Shown piece after piece: positions 11,001-26,000 of a stretch of 60,412 nucleotides of DNA (the first letter of the stretch is position 1; every line of letters begins with the position of its first letter). The position numbers and the translations under genes were made by a program. The stretch comes from JAXLWB01 sp046328715 (GTDB taxonomy: Bacteria > Chloroflexota > Anaerolineae > Caldilineales > Caldilineaceae). Where the stretch lies: positions 1 to 60,412 of the forward strand of contig JAXLWB010000060.1 in NCBI GenBank assembly GCA_046328715.1. The letters run 5' to 3'. The notes below the pieces were generated by a model. That model saw only the letters and a program-made list of their open reading frames with translations, ran no database searches and had not been told where the DNA came from.

Positions 11001-14000
11001 GGCAGCCGAACCCTATCAGCCCCAAGCCGCAGTCGCCAGTGTGCCAGCGTCGCCGGTTGCCGCCCTGTCAGCCACAACGGATTCGGATGGCGACGGTTTG
11101 AATGATGCGTTGGAAGGGTTAAATGGCACCGACCCTTACAGTGTTGATTCTGATTCGGATATGGTTTCCGACAAAGACGAGATAGAAGGTTTCACTTATG
11201 CAGGTAAGAAATGGTATGGCAACCCACTTCTGATTGACACCAATCAGGATGGCATCTTTGATGGTCTTGAATGGAATCCAATCGCTCCCGATACGGATAG
11301 CGATGGTACACCCGATCTTTACGATTATGACGATGATAACGATGGTGTGCCCGACGAAGTTGACATCTCGCGCCTGGTTGGCGTCAAGTCGAGCAATGGT
11401 GTCACCGTCACCTTTAGTGAAGCGAATCCCTTGCAATTGACCGTGGATGGCTTGAATGCCAACAGCTATACCTTTGTCGATCTTCAGTTGCGCCCTACGA
11501 ATCCCGACCACCTGTGGTACGCCTTCAATGTGCTCAACTGGCCTAAAGATCAAAAGGGTAATGCCCAGGATTGGGATAACTTTACCTTCTACGATTACTG
11601 TATTGCCACAGGTGGCAGCAACTGTAACATGCAGACCGAAGGCAATGGCGACCTGAAGTTGGTGCCGATGCTCGAAGTTGTCATGCCGGATTTGAGCAAC
11701 CTGCCACGCCGTACCGATGGCACGCTTGACCAGGACTATCTCACCCGTTATGGCATCGCTGTACAACCAGGCGGCGATGGAAGCTGGCTTGTCTACGTGC
11801 CGTTGACGTTGGTGCAAGACCCCGTCACCGAGAATAAAGTTGCCTTCCGTGCAACGCTTGTTTACCAGGCTGCGGGAACCTGGAAACCACAGCAGGCGCG
11901 CCTGGTGTGGACGATCAACATGCTCAATGAACAATATGAAGATGCCAAGGTTGCTCAGCAAACGCTCAAGCAGAATGGTGGAAAAGGCAATAACAAAATC
12001 GAGATCCTGCATACTTACTATGACGATTTCCAGTTGACCGGCTTCAACGTGCGCGAAGATCGGGGCGTAGATATGGCGATTGTCTACGAAGACCCACTGG
12101 TCGATCCTGCACTCAATGACAACGATGCACTTTTCATGATGACCGTGGGTCTGGATCGAAGCTACTTCACCAATCGCGATTGCGATCTCGTGAACAATTC
12201 CGGTCAATGTGTTCGCAATGGACAACGCGACATCACGATCGACACCATTGTCCAACGCTGGAATCGCACCACCAACAGCGGCATCACCGACGAGCAACGC
12301 TGGGGCATTGGCAACTACCTGCGCGTCGAACGCCGCGCCTATGCCACCCAGGATGAAGCAACGATGATTAGTAGCAGCGAACATGCGCTGCCAATTCTCA
12401 ATAACACCTTTAAAAATACCCAGGTCAAAGCGCCGGCCCTGCTCTTTGTCCAGGAATCACGCCTGCGCACGCTCAATGCCGATGGTGGCACCGCTACCTC
12501 AGAATTTGCCTGGAGTGGCAATCAGGTGAAGCTGAATTTCAGTGGACAAACGGTCACGGCCGTGGGCAACTACCGGCTGGCTCCCTACCACCAGATTGCC
12601 AGCGCGACAGGGTGGGAGCCTTATTCTGCTGCTGCTTATGCCGATGAGATGATCAAGCAGTATGGCTCAGAAGGTGAGGGGGCCAAACCCAACGCGACCA
12701 AGGAAGAGATTTTACTTGCCGATGCCAAGGCTTCCTATGCAAGCCTCAATATTGTCCTAAATATGAAAGGGCAAAGTAGCGTTTTGAGCACCGACGCGGC
12801 CAAAGGCAACTACCCAAACAATAACCCAGCATTCGTGCTAAACGCCGCCAATATCTTCAACTTCAATGTGAGTGACAAGGAATTGCGCTCATTCTATGCG
12901 GCAGGGTTGAATGCAGTGGGTGGTGCTATATTCTGGTTAGCGATTGCCTCACCTGGAGCCGTCGATGATTCTGGAAAGGTGATTCGTCCACCAACCTTAT
13001 CGGATGAAGTCCTTGCGCGTATGTTTGGCATCACGAAGGAAATCGTGAACGTTCCAGAAGACATGCGTTTCGTTGGGCTCGACGAGGACGGAGTTCGGAT
13101 TGAGGAGGATGCAAATTTAGGTAGAAGAAATCAAGAAGACTTTAGGACGCAGCTAGAATTTGACGCGAAAAAAGCGAATATCCGCAAAGGAATGGTCATT
13201 GGCAATGCGCTATTGATGATGGCAGGCATTGGCGGCATCTTTGCCCTCAGTACGAAGAGCAAAGGGGCACAGACCGCGGGCGAAGCCATTATCGCTGCTG
13301 TAGGTGCCATTTCCGCTGTATACGAAGCAACCATCACGGTTGGTAGTATGGTAAGCAAAGTCTCTTCACTGAATAACGTTACGCGCGCACAAGTTGTGGT
13401 TAAGTTTTTGTTCGGGCTCAATGACCTTATTACCAAGGCGTCTGCAGTGGGTTTAGCGATCGGCATCGTTGTCACTTGGGTGCTCTTCTTTCTTGCCTGG
13501 GCGACGGGCGGTTTGGCGCCAGGGAGCATTGCGTTTAACTCATTAGTGTCTGGCGCAGTCGCAGCAACGCTCGTGGTGGTTGTCACCTTTATTCTTTCGC
13601 TGTCAGTGGTTGGTGCAATTGTGCTGGCGATCATCGCTGTCTTTGATCTCTTTGCCTTGATTGCATGTAAGGCGGGCGCAAAGAAAGCCTGTGACATTGG
13701 CATTACTGCAGCCCTCACCCAAGTGATCACCGACTGGATCTATACGGGCGAGGTGATGATCGATACTTCTGGGAAACCGCCGATCTCCACCATCAAGGAG
13801 ATGCAGATGCGGCTGACCAACCCTAAACGTGGGCTGGTGGCTGGCAATGGTGTGCAATTCGAGATGAAACTCGAAACCATGGTTCGTCATGCTGCACCCA
13901 AAGCGGGCGTGGTTTATCATTACGGCAGTTTCTTTACCGATAAGGATATTCGCTCGACCAGCGTCATCTATGCGCTGGGACCGCAGCCGCAAAAGCTAAA

Positions 14001-17000
14001 AACAACGCTGAATCAGACACAATGGAGTGCTTGGGGTGTCTATGACTTTGTGGAAGCCGATGTACCTTCGCCCGGTGTTGGTTGGCTGGTGCCATTACGA
14101 AAAAGCAAAAATCTCTGGCTTGCTACCCGTGACGACACCGTGGTTTCACCCGTCTACCCTTTTTCACAACCCCAGATCAATCAAACTTTCCCGCTTAGCC
14201 TGAGCATTGGCATGGCACTGCCTACCTATGACTGTTGGTTTTCCGTCTGCTCACATAAATCTGTACAGTCAGTTACCAGCGAGAACCTGGGCAAAAACTT
14301 CATACTCGATATTCTTCCGGCGACAATTGACGACTTTGTCAAGTGGAAAGATTTGGGCTTTCAAATCGATCGTGACGGGGATGGTTTGACTAATGTCGTG
14401 GTTGGCAGTAATACCAGCGCGCTTGACCCGGATGACACGAAATGGGATACCGACGGCGATGGGCTTCCCGATGGTGTTGAGGTGCGCGATGGGCTTGACC
14501 CGCGTGTCGCCACTACAGACATTGACAATGATGGTCTCTCTGACAGCGATGAGCTTCGCTATGGTACAAGCCCCCGTCGAGCTGATAGTGACGGTGATGG
14601 CATTAATGATGGGGAAGAGATCAAACAATATACGGTGACGATCAACGGTGTGACTAGCCTGACCGCGAGCAACCCCCGTATGCGTGATACCGATTTGGAC
14701 GGCATGAGTGATGGCGTTGAGCGCCGACTGAATGCCTTCAACCCTGTGCGTTATCCCTTCCATCCACAGAGCTTTAATAATCCGCCGGTGCGCATCTACA
14801 ACAGCATTGATGATTATGATCGCGTCCTCGCTGTCGGTGCCAGTACAACTGTCACCACCACGGTTATGAACGGCACCGCTTTAGTGGACGGTTTACTCGC
14901 CTCCGGTGTCTTTAGCCTCACCCTGCCGGGACAGCTAAGTGGTGGTTCGCAAGCTCGTTTCTTCAATCTATTACCTGAAGCCAGCAAGTCGATTGTCGTC
15001 AACACCACGGCCGGCGCGGCCAATGGCACTTTTATCATCAACTCCGCCGCTGCTGCCGATGTGGTTCCGATTGGCGTCACACCTAGCGGAGCACCCGATG
15101 ACATCATTTTTGATAAGCCGATTCCTGTTACCATCGACAGCGATCCGCCGAATGTGCCTGCACTCACCGCTGGTTCGTTTGTCCAGCCTGGCTACAGCGT
15201 GATCATCGGCGGCACTGCCAGCGACCCCACCTCTTACATCTCGAAAGTGGAAGTGAGTGCCAATGGCAACCCATTTACCAGTGCCACTGGTACCCGTTTG
15301 TGGGCATTCCCAGTCGATATTCCTACGATTTCCAGTGGTGCAGTCCCCGTCACTGTGCGTGCGCTTGATGCAGTCAACAACAGCAGCAACGCCAATTTCA
15401 ACCTGACCATCGACGGCGTTTCGCCCGTGTTGACAGTGAATCTGGCCCCTGGTAGTTCCCATCAGGTGCGCCGCAACGCCGCAGGCGACTGGACGCTCCA
15501 TTTGGACGGCACCGCCAGCGACGCATTGGCTGGCATCGACACCTTGACCGTGCAGATTGGCGACAGCTCCAATGCCGTGATCACACGTACTGCCATTGCA
15601 AGCAACGGGAACTGGACGCTTGATTATGCCTTTGATGACCTCAACTTCAACGCCGATCCGCGTCCGACGGGCAACTTCACCGTCACCGTCTCGGTGCGTG
15701 ACGGTTCCTTGCCCAATGGCAATGAGGTGACACAGGAAATTCCGATTGTCATCGACATGACCCCGCCCACCGTTGATCTGCTCTCGCACCGCGACGAGGA
15801 ACAGATCAGCGATGGCGCAGTCTTCACCGGAACTGTACAGGATGCTAATTCGCCAGTGCAGCGGGTAGAGGTAGCCTTTGTCTCGGCCAGCACTGTGCTT
15901 TCCACGGGTGTCACGCTGCTGCGTCTGCCCTTCAACGATCTGCCCCAAACGGTGATCTTTAAAAACACGGCCGCAGCACAGACGCGCATCTATTGTTTGG
16001 ATGATTGCCCAACCAGCGGCGTCGACGGTGCCGATGGCACGGCTGTCAGCTTTGCCAACAACAACCTGCTCCGTTCCTTCGACGCGGTTGACCTGCCCGA
16101 AAGCGACTTCACCACTGCGCTCTGGTTCAAGACGACCTGTGCCAACTGCGGTCTGATGAGCATGACGCAGGGGGTCTATCCCGCAATCACACAGCGCGAC
16201 CGTGAACTCTATCTGGATGCAGGCAAGGTCTGTTCGTCGCTTCTGATCGGCAGCAACCGTGAAACCCGTTGTAGCGATACCAACACCTATGCCGACGGTC
16301 AGTGGCATCAGGTTGTCCACACACTGGGTGCAAATGGCAACGCCCTTTACGTAGATGGCACATTGGCCGTGCGCAGCACAACCACATCCTCCAGCTTTAC
16401 CACACAGGATGGCGTACTCATCGGTTATGCCCCGTCGGCTGGCAGCCCATTCCTGACCGGCGCGCTTGATGATCTGGTGATCTACGAAGGTGCCCTCTCT
16501 GCGCCAGCCGCCGCCGCGCTCTATCGCCAATGGCAACCGGTCAGCTTTAACAATGGGCAGTGGAGCTTTACCGTGCCCGCAGGCTTGGAAGGAACGTACC
16601 AGATCGACATGCGCGCCGCCGATGCCGCCGGTAATTATGGCGATGACCGCAGCCAGTGGGCGCAATTCCGTGGTTCCATCGATACCAAATTCCCCACCAT
16701 CGACTTTAGCGTCGCCTACGCCGGTTCGGGTGCCGCCGCCCAGACCACCTATTCGGTCACCGTGCGCGATGAAAATCTGACCACGGTCGATTACAGCGGC
16801 GCCTGCCAACTCGGCGACGCCCAGTTGCGCTACAATCTCGACCCCGTCCGCTTGGCCTATGCCGGTCCCAGCGACCAGTTGATGGGCATCGATGCCACCT
16901 GTGTGCGCCCTGGCTTCCAGAGCAGTTCACTGGCACAAAGCGCCTGTGATGAATTTGGTCACTGTGGCGCAGTGCTGGCCCCGCAGACGGTGGCATACAT

Positions 17001-20000
17001 CGGCACCCACTACAACCGCCTGGAACCCTATGGCAAATTGCCCAACGCCATCGAACGCACGGTGATCAGTGACCCCCTGAAGCGCGAGCAGATCATCCAA
17101 CGCCCCGGACAACTTGTCACCGATATTGCCATCGATCAGGCCCGCGGTAAACTCTACTGGAGCGAAATTCAGGAAGGTCAATATGCCCAGCCCGGTCAAA
17201 TCTGGCGCGCCAACCTCGACGGATCGGGCATGGAGTTGCTGGTCAACTCGCAACAACTAACCGCGCTTTCGGCTCCCGAAGCGCTGCAGATCGCACTCGA
17301 CACGGTCGGCAACAAACTCTACTGGACACAAGAATATCAACTCTGGTGGGCCAATCTGGATGGCACACAGCGCGCCGCCATCTACGAAATCCCGGCAGAC
17401 ACTGGCTTTCTTGACGGTGGGCGCGCCTTCCAACAGATCGGCGATGTGGCGATCGACCGTGCCAACGATACACTCTATCTTTCCGAACGCCGACCCCGTT
17501 GGGCAGGACAGACCTTCAATGGGCTGTTCAATCATTCGTTGATTGTGCGCACCAAACTCAACGGTACCAATCCCAGCTTTGTGGCGGGTGCTGGCGCAGG
17601 CTGTACCTATGCCAACTTTTATAGCAACCTCGGTCGTGGTCAGGGCGCTGGCACACAGCCAACCCTTTGTGTGCAACAAAAGGGCGGTATGGATGTCGAG
17701 TCGCTCTTTGTCGATAACAGCGTGCTCTACTATTCGGCCTTTGATGAAGGCTATGCCACCTCTGGCGTCTACCGCATGGCAAGTGGCAACGCACCAACCT
17801 TGATCGCACCCGTGGCGCTTGTCGGCGAATTTGATCGGCAAACCGGCGCTACCAATCTCAACGGACGACGCAGCGCCCCACTGCCCCATCTCTACGTCGC
17901 ACCGGGATCCAGTGCGGTTTACATGATGCTTGCTGAGCTGATTGTGCGCGGCGAGCCGGGTGGCAGCTTCACCCAATTTAGCACCTTCGACCAGATCGTG
18001 CCTGGCTCGTTTGGCAGCTTCGCCACTCGCGGGCGCAGTTTACTCACGGCAATGGCGGTGATCCAGACCAACCAGAATGTCCAAAACCGCCTGCAAACGC
18101 AGCCCGACCTGGCGATTTCACTCTTCTCGCCCGATGTGGTGCTGGTGGACGGGCAGAGCGGACGCTATGAAGTACGCGTGAAAAACAACAGCGCACTCAA
18201 TGTTGGCTCCACTACCGTCAGCTTGACCTTACCCGACGGTGCCACCTATACCACTGCCAGCGGAGCGCTTTGTAATGCCAGTGGGCAAGTGGTCACCTGT
18301 AACCTTACCCAGCTTACTGCCCAAGCGGAACAAGGCCTCACCATCAACTTCTCGCTTGCCACAACTACGTTGCGCCAATTGAGTGCCAGCGCACAAGTCA
18401 GCTTTGCTGGAACCGATGCCAACCCTGCAGACAACAGCGCCAGCCATAGCAACATCACTGCTGCACCAGCGCTCACCGCCTTACCCGGCACCCCCTATCT
18501 CTATGCTGGCGATGACGAAGGTCTGTTGCGCATCCCACTTGCGGGCAATGATCACAGCCCTGAACTGTTGAGCATGGATAATGGTGGCATCTATGGCGCA
18601 CGCGCCATTGCCGCTGATACCGTGCGCAACAAGTTGATTGTCAACAACGCCTACAATGGTGATCTCGCCACTGTCAACCCCAATGGCACGGGCTACACCG
18701 TGATCGCCACGTCGCCAGGTGGCTCGCCCAACTTCACGCGGCGTATGGCAGTGGTGGTGGACGAAGTGGAAGGGCGTGTCTATTGGAATCAGATCACGAG
18801 CAACTATCTCACCACTATCAAGAGTGCCAAGCTGGATGGCAGTGATGTCAGGACCCACGTTGCTAACATCTTGAACCAGGATGGTCTTGTCCTCGATACG
18901 CTGCGGCGCAAGCTGCTTTGGGTGGCAACCGACACCAGGCAGGCGCAGAATATCATCTACCGCAGCAACCTGGACGGCAGCGGCATCGAAGTTGTCTACA
19001 TCGCACCATTGGGTCGCCAGATGCGATATCTGAGCATCAACCCCTATACCCAGAAGCTCTACTGGATCGACCCCGACTACAACGGTGGCTCGCTCTTCTG
19101 GGCAGACAGCGACGGTGGGCGGTTGGCTCTGTTGCAGGAAAATCTGGGCGGAGATGTGCGCGGGTTGGTCGTGCGTCCGCAAGAAAACGCGCTCTACTTT
19201 ACGTCTGGTTCTAGGCTCGTACGCACCACACTGGATGGTCTCAACCCGGTTGAGTTGGCCGATCTGAGCAACTCGCTCTACAACAAACTGGATAACTTGC
19301 GAACAGCGAGCTTCCTCTATCGATTTATCAACACACCCAAGTCCAACCTAACCTATGCCTTCGCGTCTGCCTTCCCGACGCCACCCTGTACGCTGGCGGA
19401 TGGCAACGAGCCCAATAACGATCCGAGCCAAGCGACGGCGGTGGGCCTGGGCAGCTTTAGCGCATCGCTCTGCACCACTCTGCGCACCCAGCCCGCCGAC
19501 AAAGATGTTTACAGCGTCACCGTGCCCATCGGCAAACAGGTGACGGTGACTCTACAATCGCCTGCTGCTCGCGATCTCGACATTGCGCTACAGGCTGGCG
19601 ACTTCGCAGTAGATGTCAGCCAGGAAGCCAACCCGGCGTTGGATGTGGTGACCGTTGCCAATTATGATGGCGCAGTCTCGACCTACAACTTTACTGTCTT
19701 TGACAGCTATCGCAACAGCGTTAGCAACACCGTGGTGCTGGCCAATTCAGTGCCTATCTACACTGTCAACGTGACGATCGGCGATGCGCCAGCACAAAGT
19801 GTCTTCAGCGACACCCAATGTGCGGCAGTCGATAGCCACGATGCGCCGGGTGCGGCGGGCAATGGCAGCCAAGCCAACGCCACAGGGTTGACCCTTGGAG
19901 AGCCGATCACGGGTGCGCTCTGCTATCAGTTTGACCAAGACTTCTATAAGTTCACCGGTGCGACTGGTCAGATCCTCAGCGTCGATCTGCCCGTGCGCCC

Positions 20001-23000
20001 CGCCGACTACTCGGTCTATGTGTATCGACCGAATGGCACGCTTTTCAACGGCTACAGCGCCAACGGAGCTTATCCATTTGGCTCCTCCTTCACCCTCGAT
20101 GCCAGTGGCGAATGGGCGGTGGCGGTGGCTGGACCCGGCTTGCCCGCCTCGTTGGCGCAATATCAACTGCTGGTGACAGACAGCACCTGTGGCGTCAACG
20201 ACAGCTACGAGCCAAACAATGTGGCGGGTCAGGCTGCCAGCATCAACGGTCAGTCGCGTGTCTTTGCCACACTCTGCTCCGGCACCGACCAGGATCACTA
20301 TCAATTCAGCGCCAGCGCCGGGCAGAAGTTGACCATTAACTACCCCGCGCTTGTTTCCAATCCCAACGAAGGGGCAACACTGCTGCTACAAAATGCCGCG
20401 GGCGCAACCCTCGGTCAGGTGACGCCGGGCACGCAGGGCAACTTCACCCTGGCAGATGCTGGTACCTATCGTCTCTTCGCCGCCAAGGGTGATCTCAGCG
20501 GCAGTGATGTGCCCTACATGTTCCAATGGCTGCTTGATGCGCCCACTGCGCCCGTTGCCGACACGCAGTACGTCTACTATGCTGATTCGTTGCGCCTGGC
20601 GCGTGTCGCACTGAGCGACGACCACACCGTCGAGCCGCTGCACATCGACAACAGCGGCGTCAGTGGTCAAGCGCTGGCGGCGTCAGCGGTGTTGGGCAAG
20701 CTCTACATGGTGGAGGCCAGTTCGCAATCGTTGATCAGCGTGGACTTCGACGGTCGCAACCGCACGGTGATCATCCCCAACGCCAACCCGGATGGGGTCA
20801 ATGTGCTCAACATCGCCGTGGCGGTGGATGAACTGGGGGGACGCATCTACTGGCTGCAGCCTAAGGGAGCAGCCGCCAGCACGGCAGTTGACCTGATGAG
20901 TGCCAACCTCAGTGGTGGCGATCAACAGACGTTGATCACAGGCGCCATCTTCAATCAGCGTGGTTTGTGGATCGACTCGGTCAAGGGGTTGATCTATTGG
21001 GTCAGTGACGAGGCGATCCACCGCAGCAAGCTGGATGGCAGCGATGCCCAACTGGTGCGGGCAGCCATTGTTGGTCAACAAGTGCGCGACTTGGCGCTGG
21101 ATCCCTTGGCCCAACAACTCTACTGGCTCGACCCGGCGCAGGGCAAACTCTATCGGGCCAAAAGCGATGGCAGTAGCGCCAGCGCGCTGTTGAGCAGCTT
21201 AAACAGCAATGCACGCGGCCTCGCCGTCCGCTCCTTTACCAACGAACTTTACTATAGCAGCGGCGACATTCTGTGGCGCGCCACCCTCGATGGCAGCAGC
21301 ACCGTCAGTGTGACCACCCTCGGCGGCGTCTATCAGGGTCCGTACAATCTCAACCCGAACAGTTTCCTCTACGAAACGATTGGCACGCCCCAATCAAACA
21401 TCGTGTTGGGTCAAGGTACGCCGATTCTCAGCCCGTGTGCGCTGGCAGATACAAACGAGCCCAACAACTCGGAAGTCGCTGCCAAAACGCTGACGGTTGT
21501 CACCGAGACGGTGGTCGCCGGTGCCATCTGTAAGACGGCGCTGAACCTGCCCGCCGACCAGGATTACTTCAGCGTGACCGTCGCCAGTGGCAAAGTGCTG
21601 ACCGTCAGCCTGAGCCAACTGCCCGCCGACTATCGACTGATCATCCGCCACCCGGCTGGTTATAACCTTGCCTTTAGCGACAACGCTGGTCTGGCCGATG
21701 AGCTTGGCGTGGTCAGCAACAGTAGCGGGGCAGATGTGACCTACAGCGTGATCGTCTTCAACGGCTATCCGACCCAAAACACGGATCAATACAAACTGAC
21801 GTTGACGCTGGACGATCTGCCGCCGCCACCCAACCCGAACGACCAGCAGTGTGGCGCCGTAGATAGCTACGATGCGCCAGGTGTGGGCAATGGCACGCTG
21901 GCAACTGCCACCGATCTCAGCTTCGACACACCACTGGCCGCCGCCCTCTGCTATGTTGACGATGTCGATATGTACGCATTCGACGGCTTGGCTGGTCAGA
22001 CCGTGACCATTGACCTGCCCACCCGACCGCAGGATTATAACCTGACGCTCTATGCGCCGAATGGCACAGCGACAGCCGTGATCTCTGCCACCACGTCGCC
22101 GGCTTATGGCGGATCAATTCAGTTGGCAGCCAGCGGTCGCTACACACTGGCAGTCGAGCAGCCAAATCTCACGCCGACCACCGACCAGTACCAACTGATC
22201 GTGACCGACGAGAATTGTGTTGCCAGCGATGCCTACGAAGCCAACAACGATGCCGCCCACGCCAGCACGCTCAGCAATGGCGCTCGGGTGCACGCCAGCC
22301 TGTGCAGCAGCAGCGATGTCGATCTCTATCAGGTCAATGCCAGCGCCGGGCAGCAATTGCTTCTCAACTATCCAAACAATGCCAGCGGTGCGGCACTGCT
22401 TGTCTCGAACAGCAGCGGACAGATTGGCACGGTAGCGGCTGGAACACAAAGCAAGTTCACGATTGGTGCTGCCGGTACCTACACCCTGAGCGTGAGCAAC
22501 AATAGCCTGAGTAGCCGCAATGTAGGCTATCGCTTCCAGATGTTGCTCGGCGCGCCGACTCAACCACCCGTTGGCTCGCCCTATATCTACTACAGCCGGG
22601 TCAGCGACCTGATCCGCGCCGATGTGCTGAGTGGCACAGTCGAGCCGATCCTTACCTCTGGGACAGTGGCAGGTGGGAGCGCTCTCGCCGCCGATAGCGT
22701 GCGCGGCAAACTCTACATCCTGACCCTTGATCGCAAAATCGACCGTGTGGACTTCGATGGTAGAAACCGCACAACCGTGGTCGCCAACGTCAACCCCAAC
22801 ACGGTGTTGCGCCCCACTGAATCGGTGGCGGTGGACGAGTTGAGCGGTCGCATCTACTGGACGGAGTCGCTCTTTGGCGTGGTCACGCGCATTCTTAGCG
22901 CCAATGGCGATGGCAGCGATGTCCAGGAGATCGTTCCCCAGGTGGTCTACGATCATGGCATCGCAATCGATTCGGTGACTGGTTTGCTCTACTGGGCGGC

Positions 23001-26000
23001 GACCGACACCTTCCGTGGTGTGGATGTGATCCGCCGCAGCAACCTCAACGGCAGCGATGTGCAGACTGTCTACGCTGCGCAAGCCGGTCGCCAGATCCGT
23101 GAACTGGCGCTTGATCCCTTTGCCCAGAAGCTTTACTGGCGCGATCCATCGCAGAATCGACTGTTGTGGATCGACGCCGAAGGTGGCAGCGAGGCAGCAG
23201 TGCTGCGCAATGTAGGGAGTGTGGCCCGTGGTTTTGTGGTGCGCGCACTGCAGAACGAACTCTACTATAGCGATGGCAACACACTTTATCGGGCGACGTT
23301 GGATGGCAGTAACGCCCGGCCAATCGCCCAGTTGAGCGGTGCCTACAACGGTGTCAGCAATCTCGACGCCAATGTCTTCTACCCGACGATCATCACGCCA
23401 CCAGGCTCGCAACCAAGCGACTCGAATCTGGTGCTTGGCTACAGTCAGCCCTTTGCCCAGCCTTGTAGCGCAGTCGATGGCTACGAACCCAACGACAGCG
23501 TCGCCACGGCGGCGGCTATCGGCGTGGGTCGCGTCCAGGCCGCCCTCTGCACCCGAGATCTCGACCATCTTGACATGCAGGACTTCTATTCGACCACCGT
23601 GCCAGCCGGTCAGCAGATCAGTGTGACGCTGAGCCAATTACCACAGAACTACGGTGTGGCACTCTACGCAGGCAATCAGTGGGTCGCATCGAACTATCAG
23701 TTTGGATTGATGGACAAGACGGCAGCGCATGTCAACAGCAGCAGCCCAACTGTCTACACTATCCTGGTCGAACGCTTTGGCGATACAACCAGCAGCAGCG
23801 TTCCCTACAGCCTGACCGTGGCAATCGGCGCGCCGCCACCCCCACCGCCACTACCGCCGCCACCACCCGATAGCTGCGCACCGTTTGATGCGTATGATCA
23901 ACCTGGTCTGGCTGGCAACTGGAACCGCAGCCAGGCGACCTCGATCAGCTTCAATATACCGATCACCGCCGCGCTCTGCTACCAGGGTGACGTGGACTAT
24001 TACAGTTTCAACGGAGTCGTCGGCCAGAACGTGACCATCAATCTGCCCACGCGGCCGGCGGATTACTACGTCTCGATCTATGACCCGAACGGCAACTATG
24101 TCAATGGCATCTTCCCTGGCTCCTGGTTGAACTATGGCGGCAACTTCACGCTCAACATGGCAGGGCGCTGGACCGTGGCGGTCTGGTATCCGAATCTACA
24201 GCCGACAACCAGCCAATACCAACTGCTGCTGAGTGTCAACACAGCCTGTTCCGGGCTGGATCCCTACGAGCCAAACAACGAGTATTATGCACCACGCCAA
24301 ATCCTCACGCGCACGGTAACACTGCGCACCATGTTGTGCGAGTCGGGGGACTTTGATTGGTACAGCTTCCCGCTGAGCGTTGGCGACCATATCTATGTCA
24401 CCCCGCGCACATTGGTTCCGGGGATGCGCCTGAGTGTCCAGGCCCCCGGCTCCGGTTTCGGCGAGATCAATGGGCCGATTGATATGATTGCCAGCAGCAG
24501 TGGCGACTTCCTGCTTGGAATTGCGCCGCCACAGGGCAACACAACCGAGAACCTGCCCTATACAATTGATGTTCAGATTGACGCACCGCCTGCGCCGACG
24601 CCGCTTCCCAACAACTGGAGCTGTAGCATCTACCCGAGCAGTGACATTCCCAAGCACATCGACGATTTGGCGACATTGGGTTCAACGGTCAATGTACCGG
24701 TCAATGGCACCGTGACTCATGTTGGCATCAAAGACATCACCTTCAAGCATGGTGCGTTGTGGAATCTCTCGTTCGGTCTGGGCGCACCGGATGGTACGCA
24801 GGTCGATCTCTTCCACTTCGACGACTATGGCTTCTACGTCTGGTGTGGTGGACCGAACTGTCAACTGTCGATTGATGATGGTGCTATCAAAGGTCTGGCC
24901 CCACCCCAGTTCCCGAATAATGGTGGCACCTTCCGCCCCAGCCGTAACAGCTTTGCGCCATTCAACGGCAAAGCGAGCAATGGCACATGGACCTTGTTGG
25001 TCAGTGATGATTTCCTTCCTGCCCCTGGTGACACCGACTCTGGTGACACAACGGGCGATCTCTATGGCTGGAGTTTGGAAGTTTGTGTGGACAATGGCAA
25101 CCCGCCCACTCCACCACCGACACCCACCGCCACACAGACACCGGAACCACAGCCGACCAACGGCACGCCGATTGCCACCAGCAGCGAAACGCCAGCCACG
25201 CCGACACCGGCTCCGACACTCTGTCCGGTGACAAGTGACGAGTATGAGGATGACGACAGTGCGAGCGCGGCTGTGCTGCTCGACATGACGAACTTGAGCA
25301 GCGGCGTGCGCACCTTCGATTCGATCAGCGATTCCGACTGGATGACCTTTACCGCAACCGCCAATCTACGATACGACTTTGTGGTCAACCGCATGAGCAG
25401 CGACAATGGTGTGACGCTCTCGCTGTACGATGTCGATGGCGCAACACACCTGGCGTCAGGAAACAATAGCGTCTTCTTCACGGCGAGCGCTGATGGCATC
25501 TACTATCTGCGTGCCAAGTCCGATGCTGGCATCACTCTGCCCTGCGATACACGCTATAGCATCGGTCTTACAGTGAGCAACCCCAACGCCACGCCTGTGC
25601 CAACCGCAGAAGGAACCCCGCTGCCGCCAGGGCACGACGCACCGTTGCGTAGCGCAGCGGTGATCACTCCGGCAGATGGCGTTGTGCTGAGTAGTACCCA
25701 AACGATCAGCGTTGTGATCGGCTTGAATGCCGAAGCGGGCGTCCAAAGCGCCGAATTCCTGGTCAATGGCGCAACAGTGGACAACTTCAGCGCCGCACCA
25801 AACAGCAAAAATGCAAGCTGGACAACCTCGTGGACACCAGCTCAGGCAGGTAGCTACCAACTGAGTGCGGTGGTCAAGGACAGCGTCAACGTCACCGCCA
25901 GCAGCCAGATCAACACGATCTATGTCGATCTGGCAAACCCAAGCGTAACGATCACCGCCGAGACGATCTCACTGGCGAAGCTGGCAAGCGATGGCAGCTA

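Noticed and set aside
14971..16809. 612-codon open frame on the minus strand inside copy 2
   Set aside because: It lies opposite clearly conserved coding sequence (Ig-like and LamG domains), has a shadow-type composition, no recognisable domain and no ribosome-binding site. GC-rich repeats leave the opposite strand open.
22114..23637. 507-codon minus-strand open frame (and similar ones at 11,119-12,384, 27,850-29,313, 45,117-46,367 and 48,490-49,818)
   Set aside because: All lie opposite propeller, PPC, P-domain, type-3 or B-repeat coding sequence and show His/Val/Ala-rich shadow composition.
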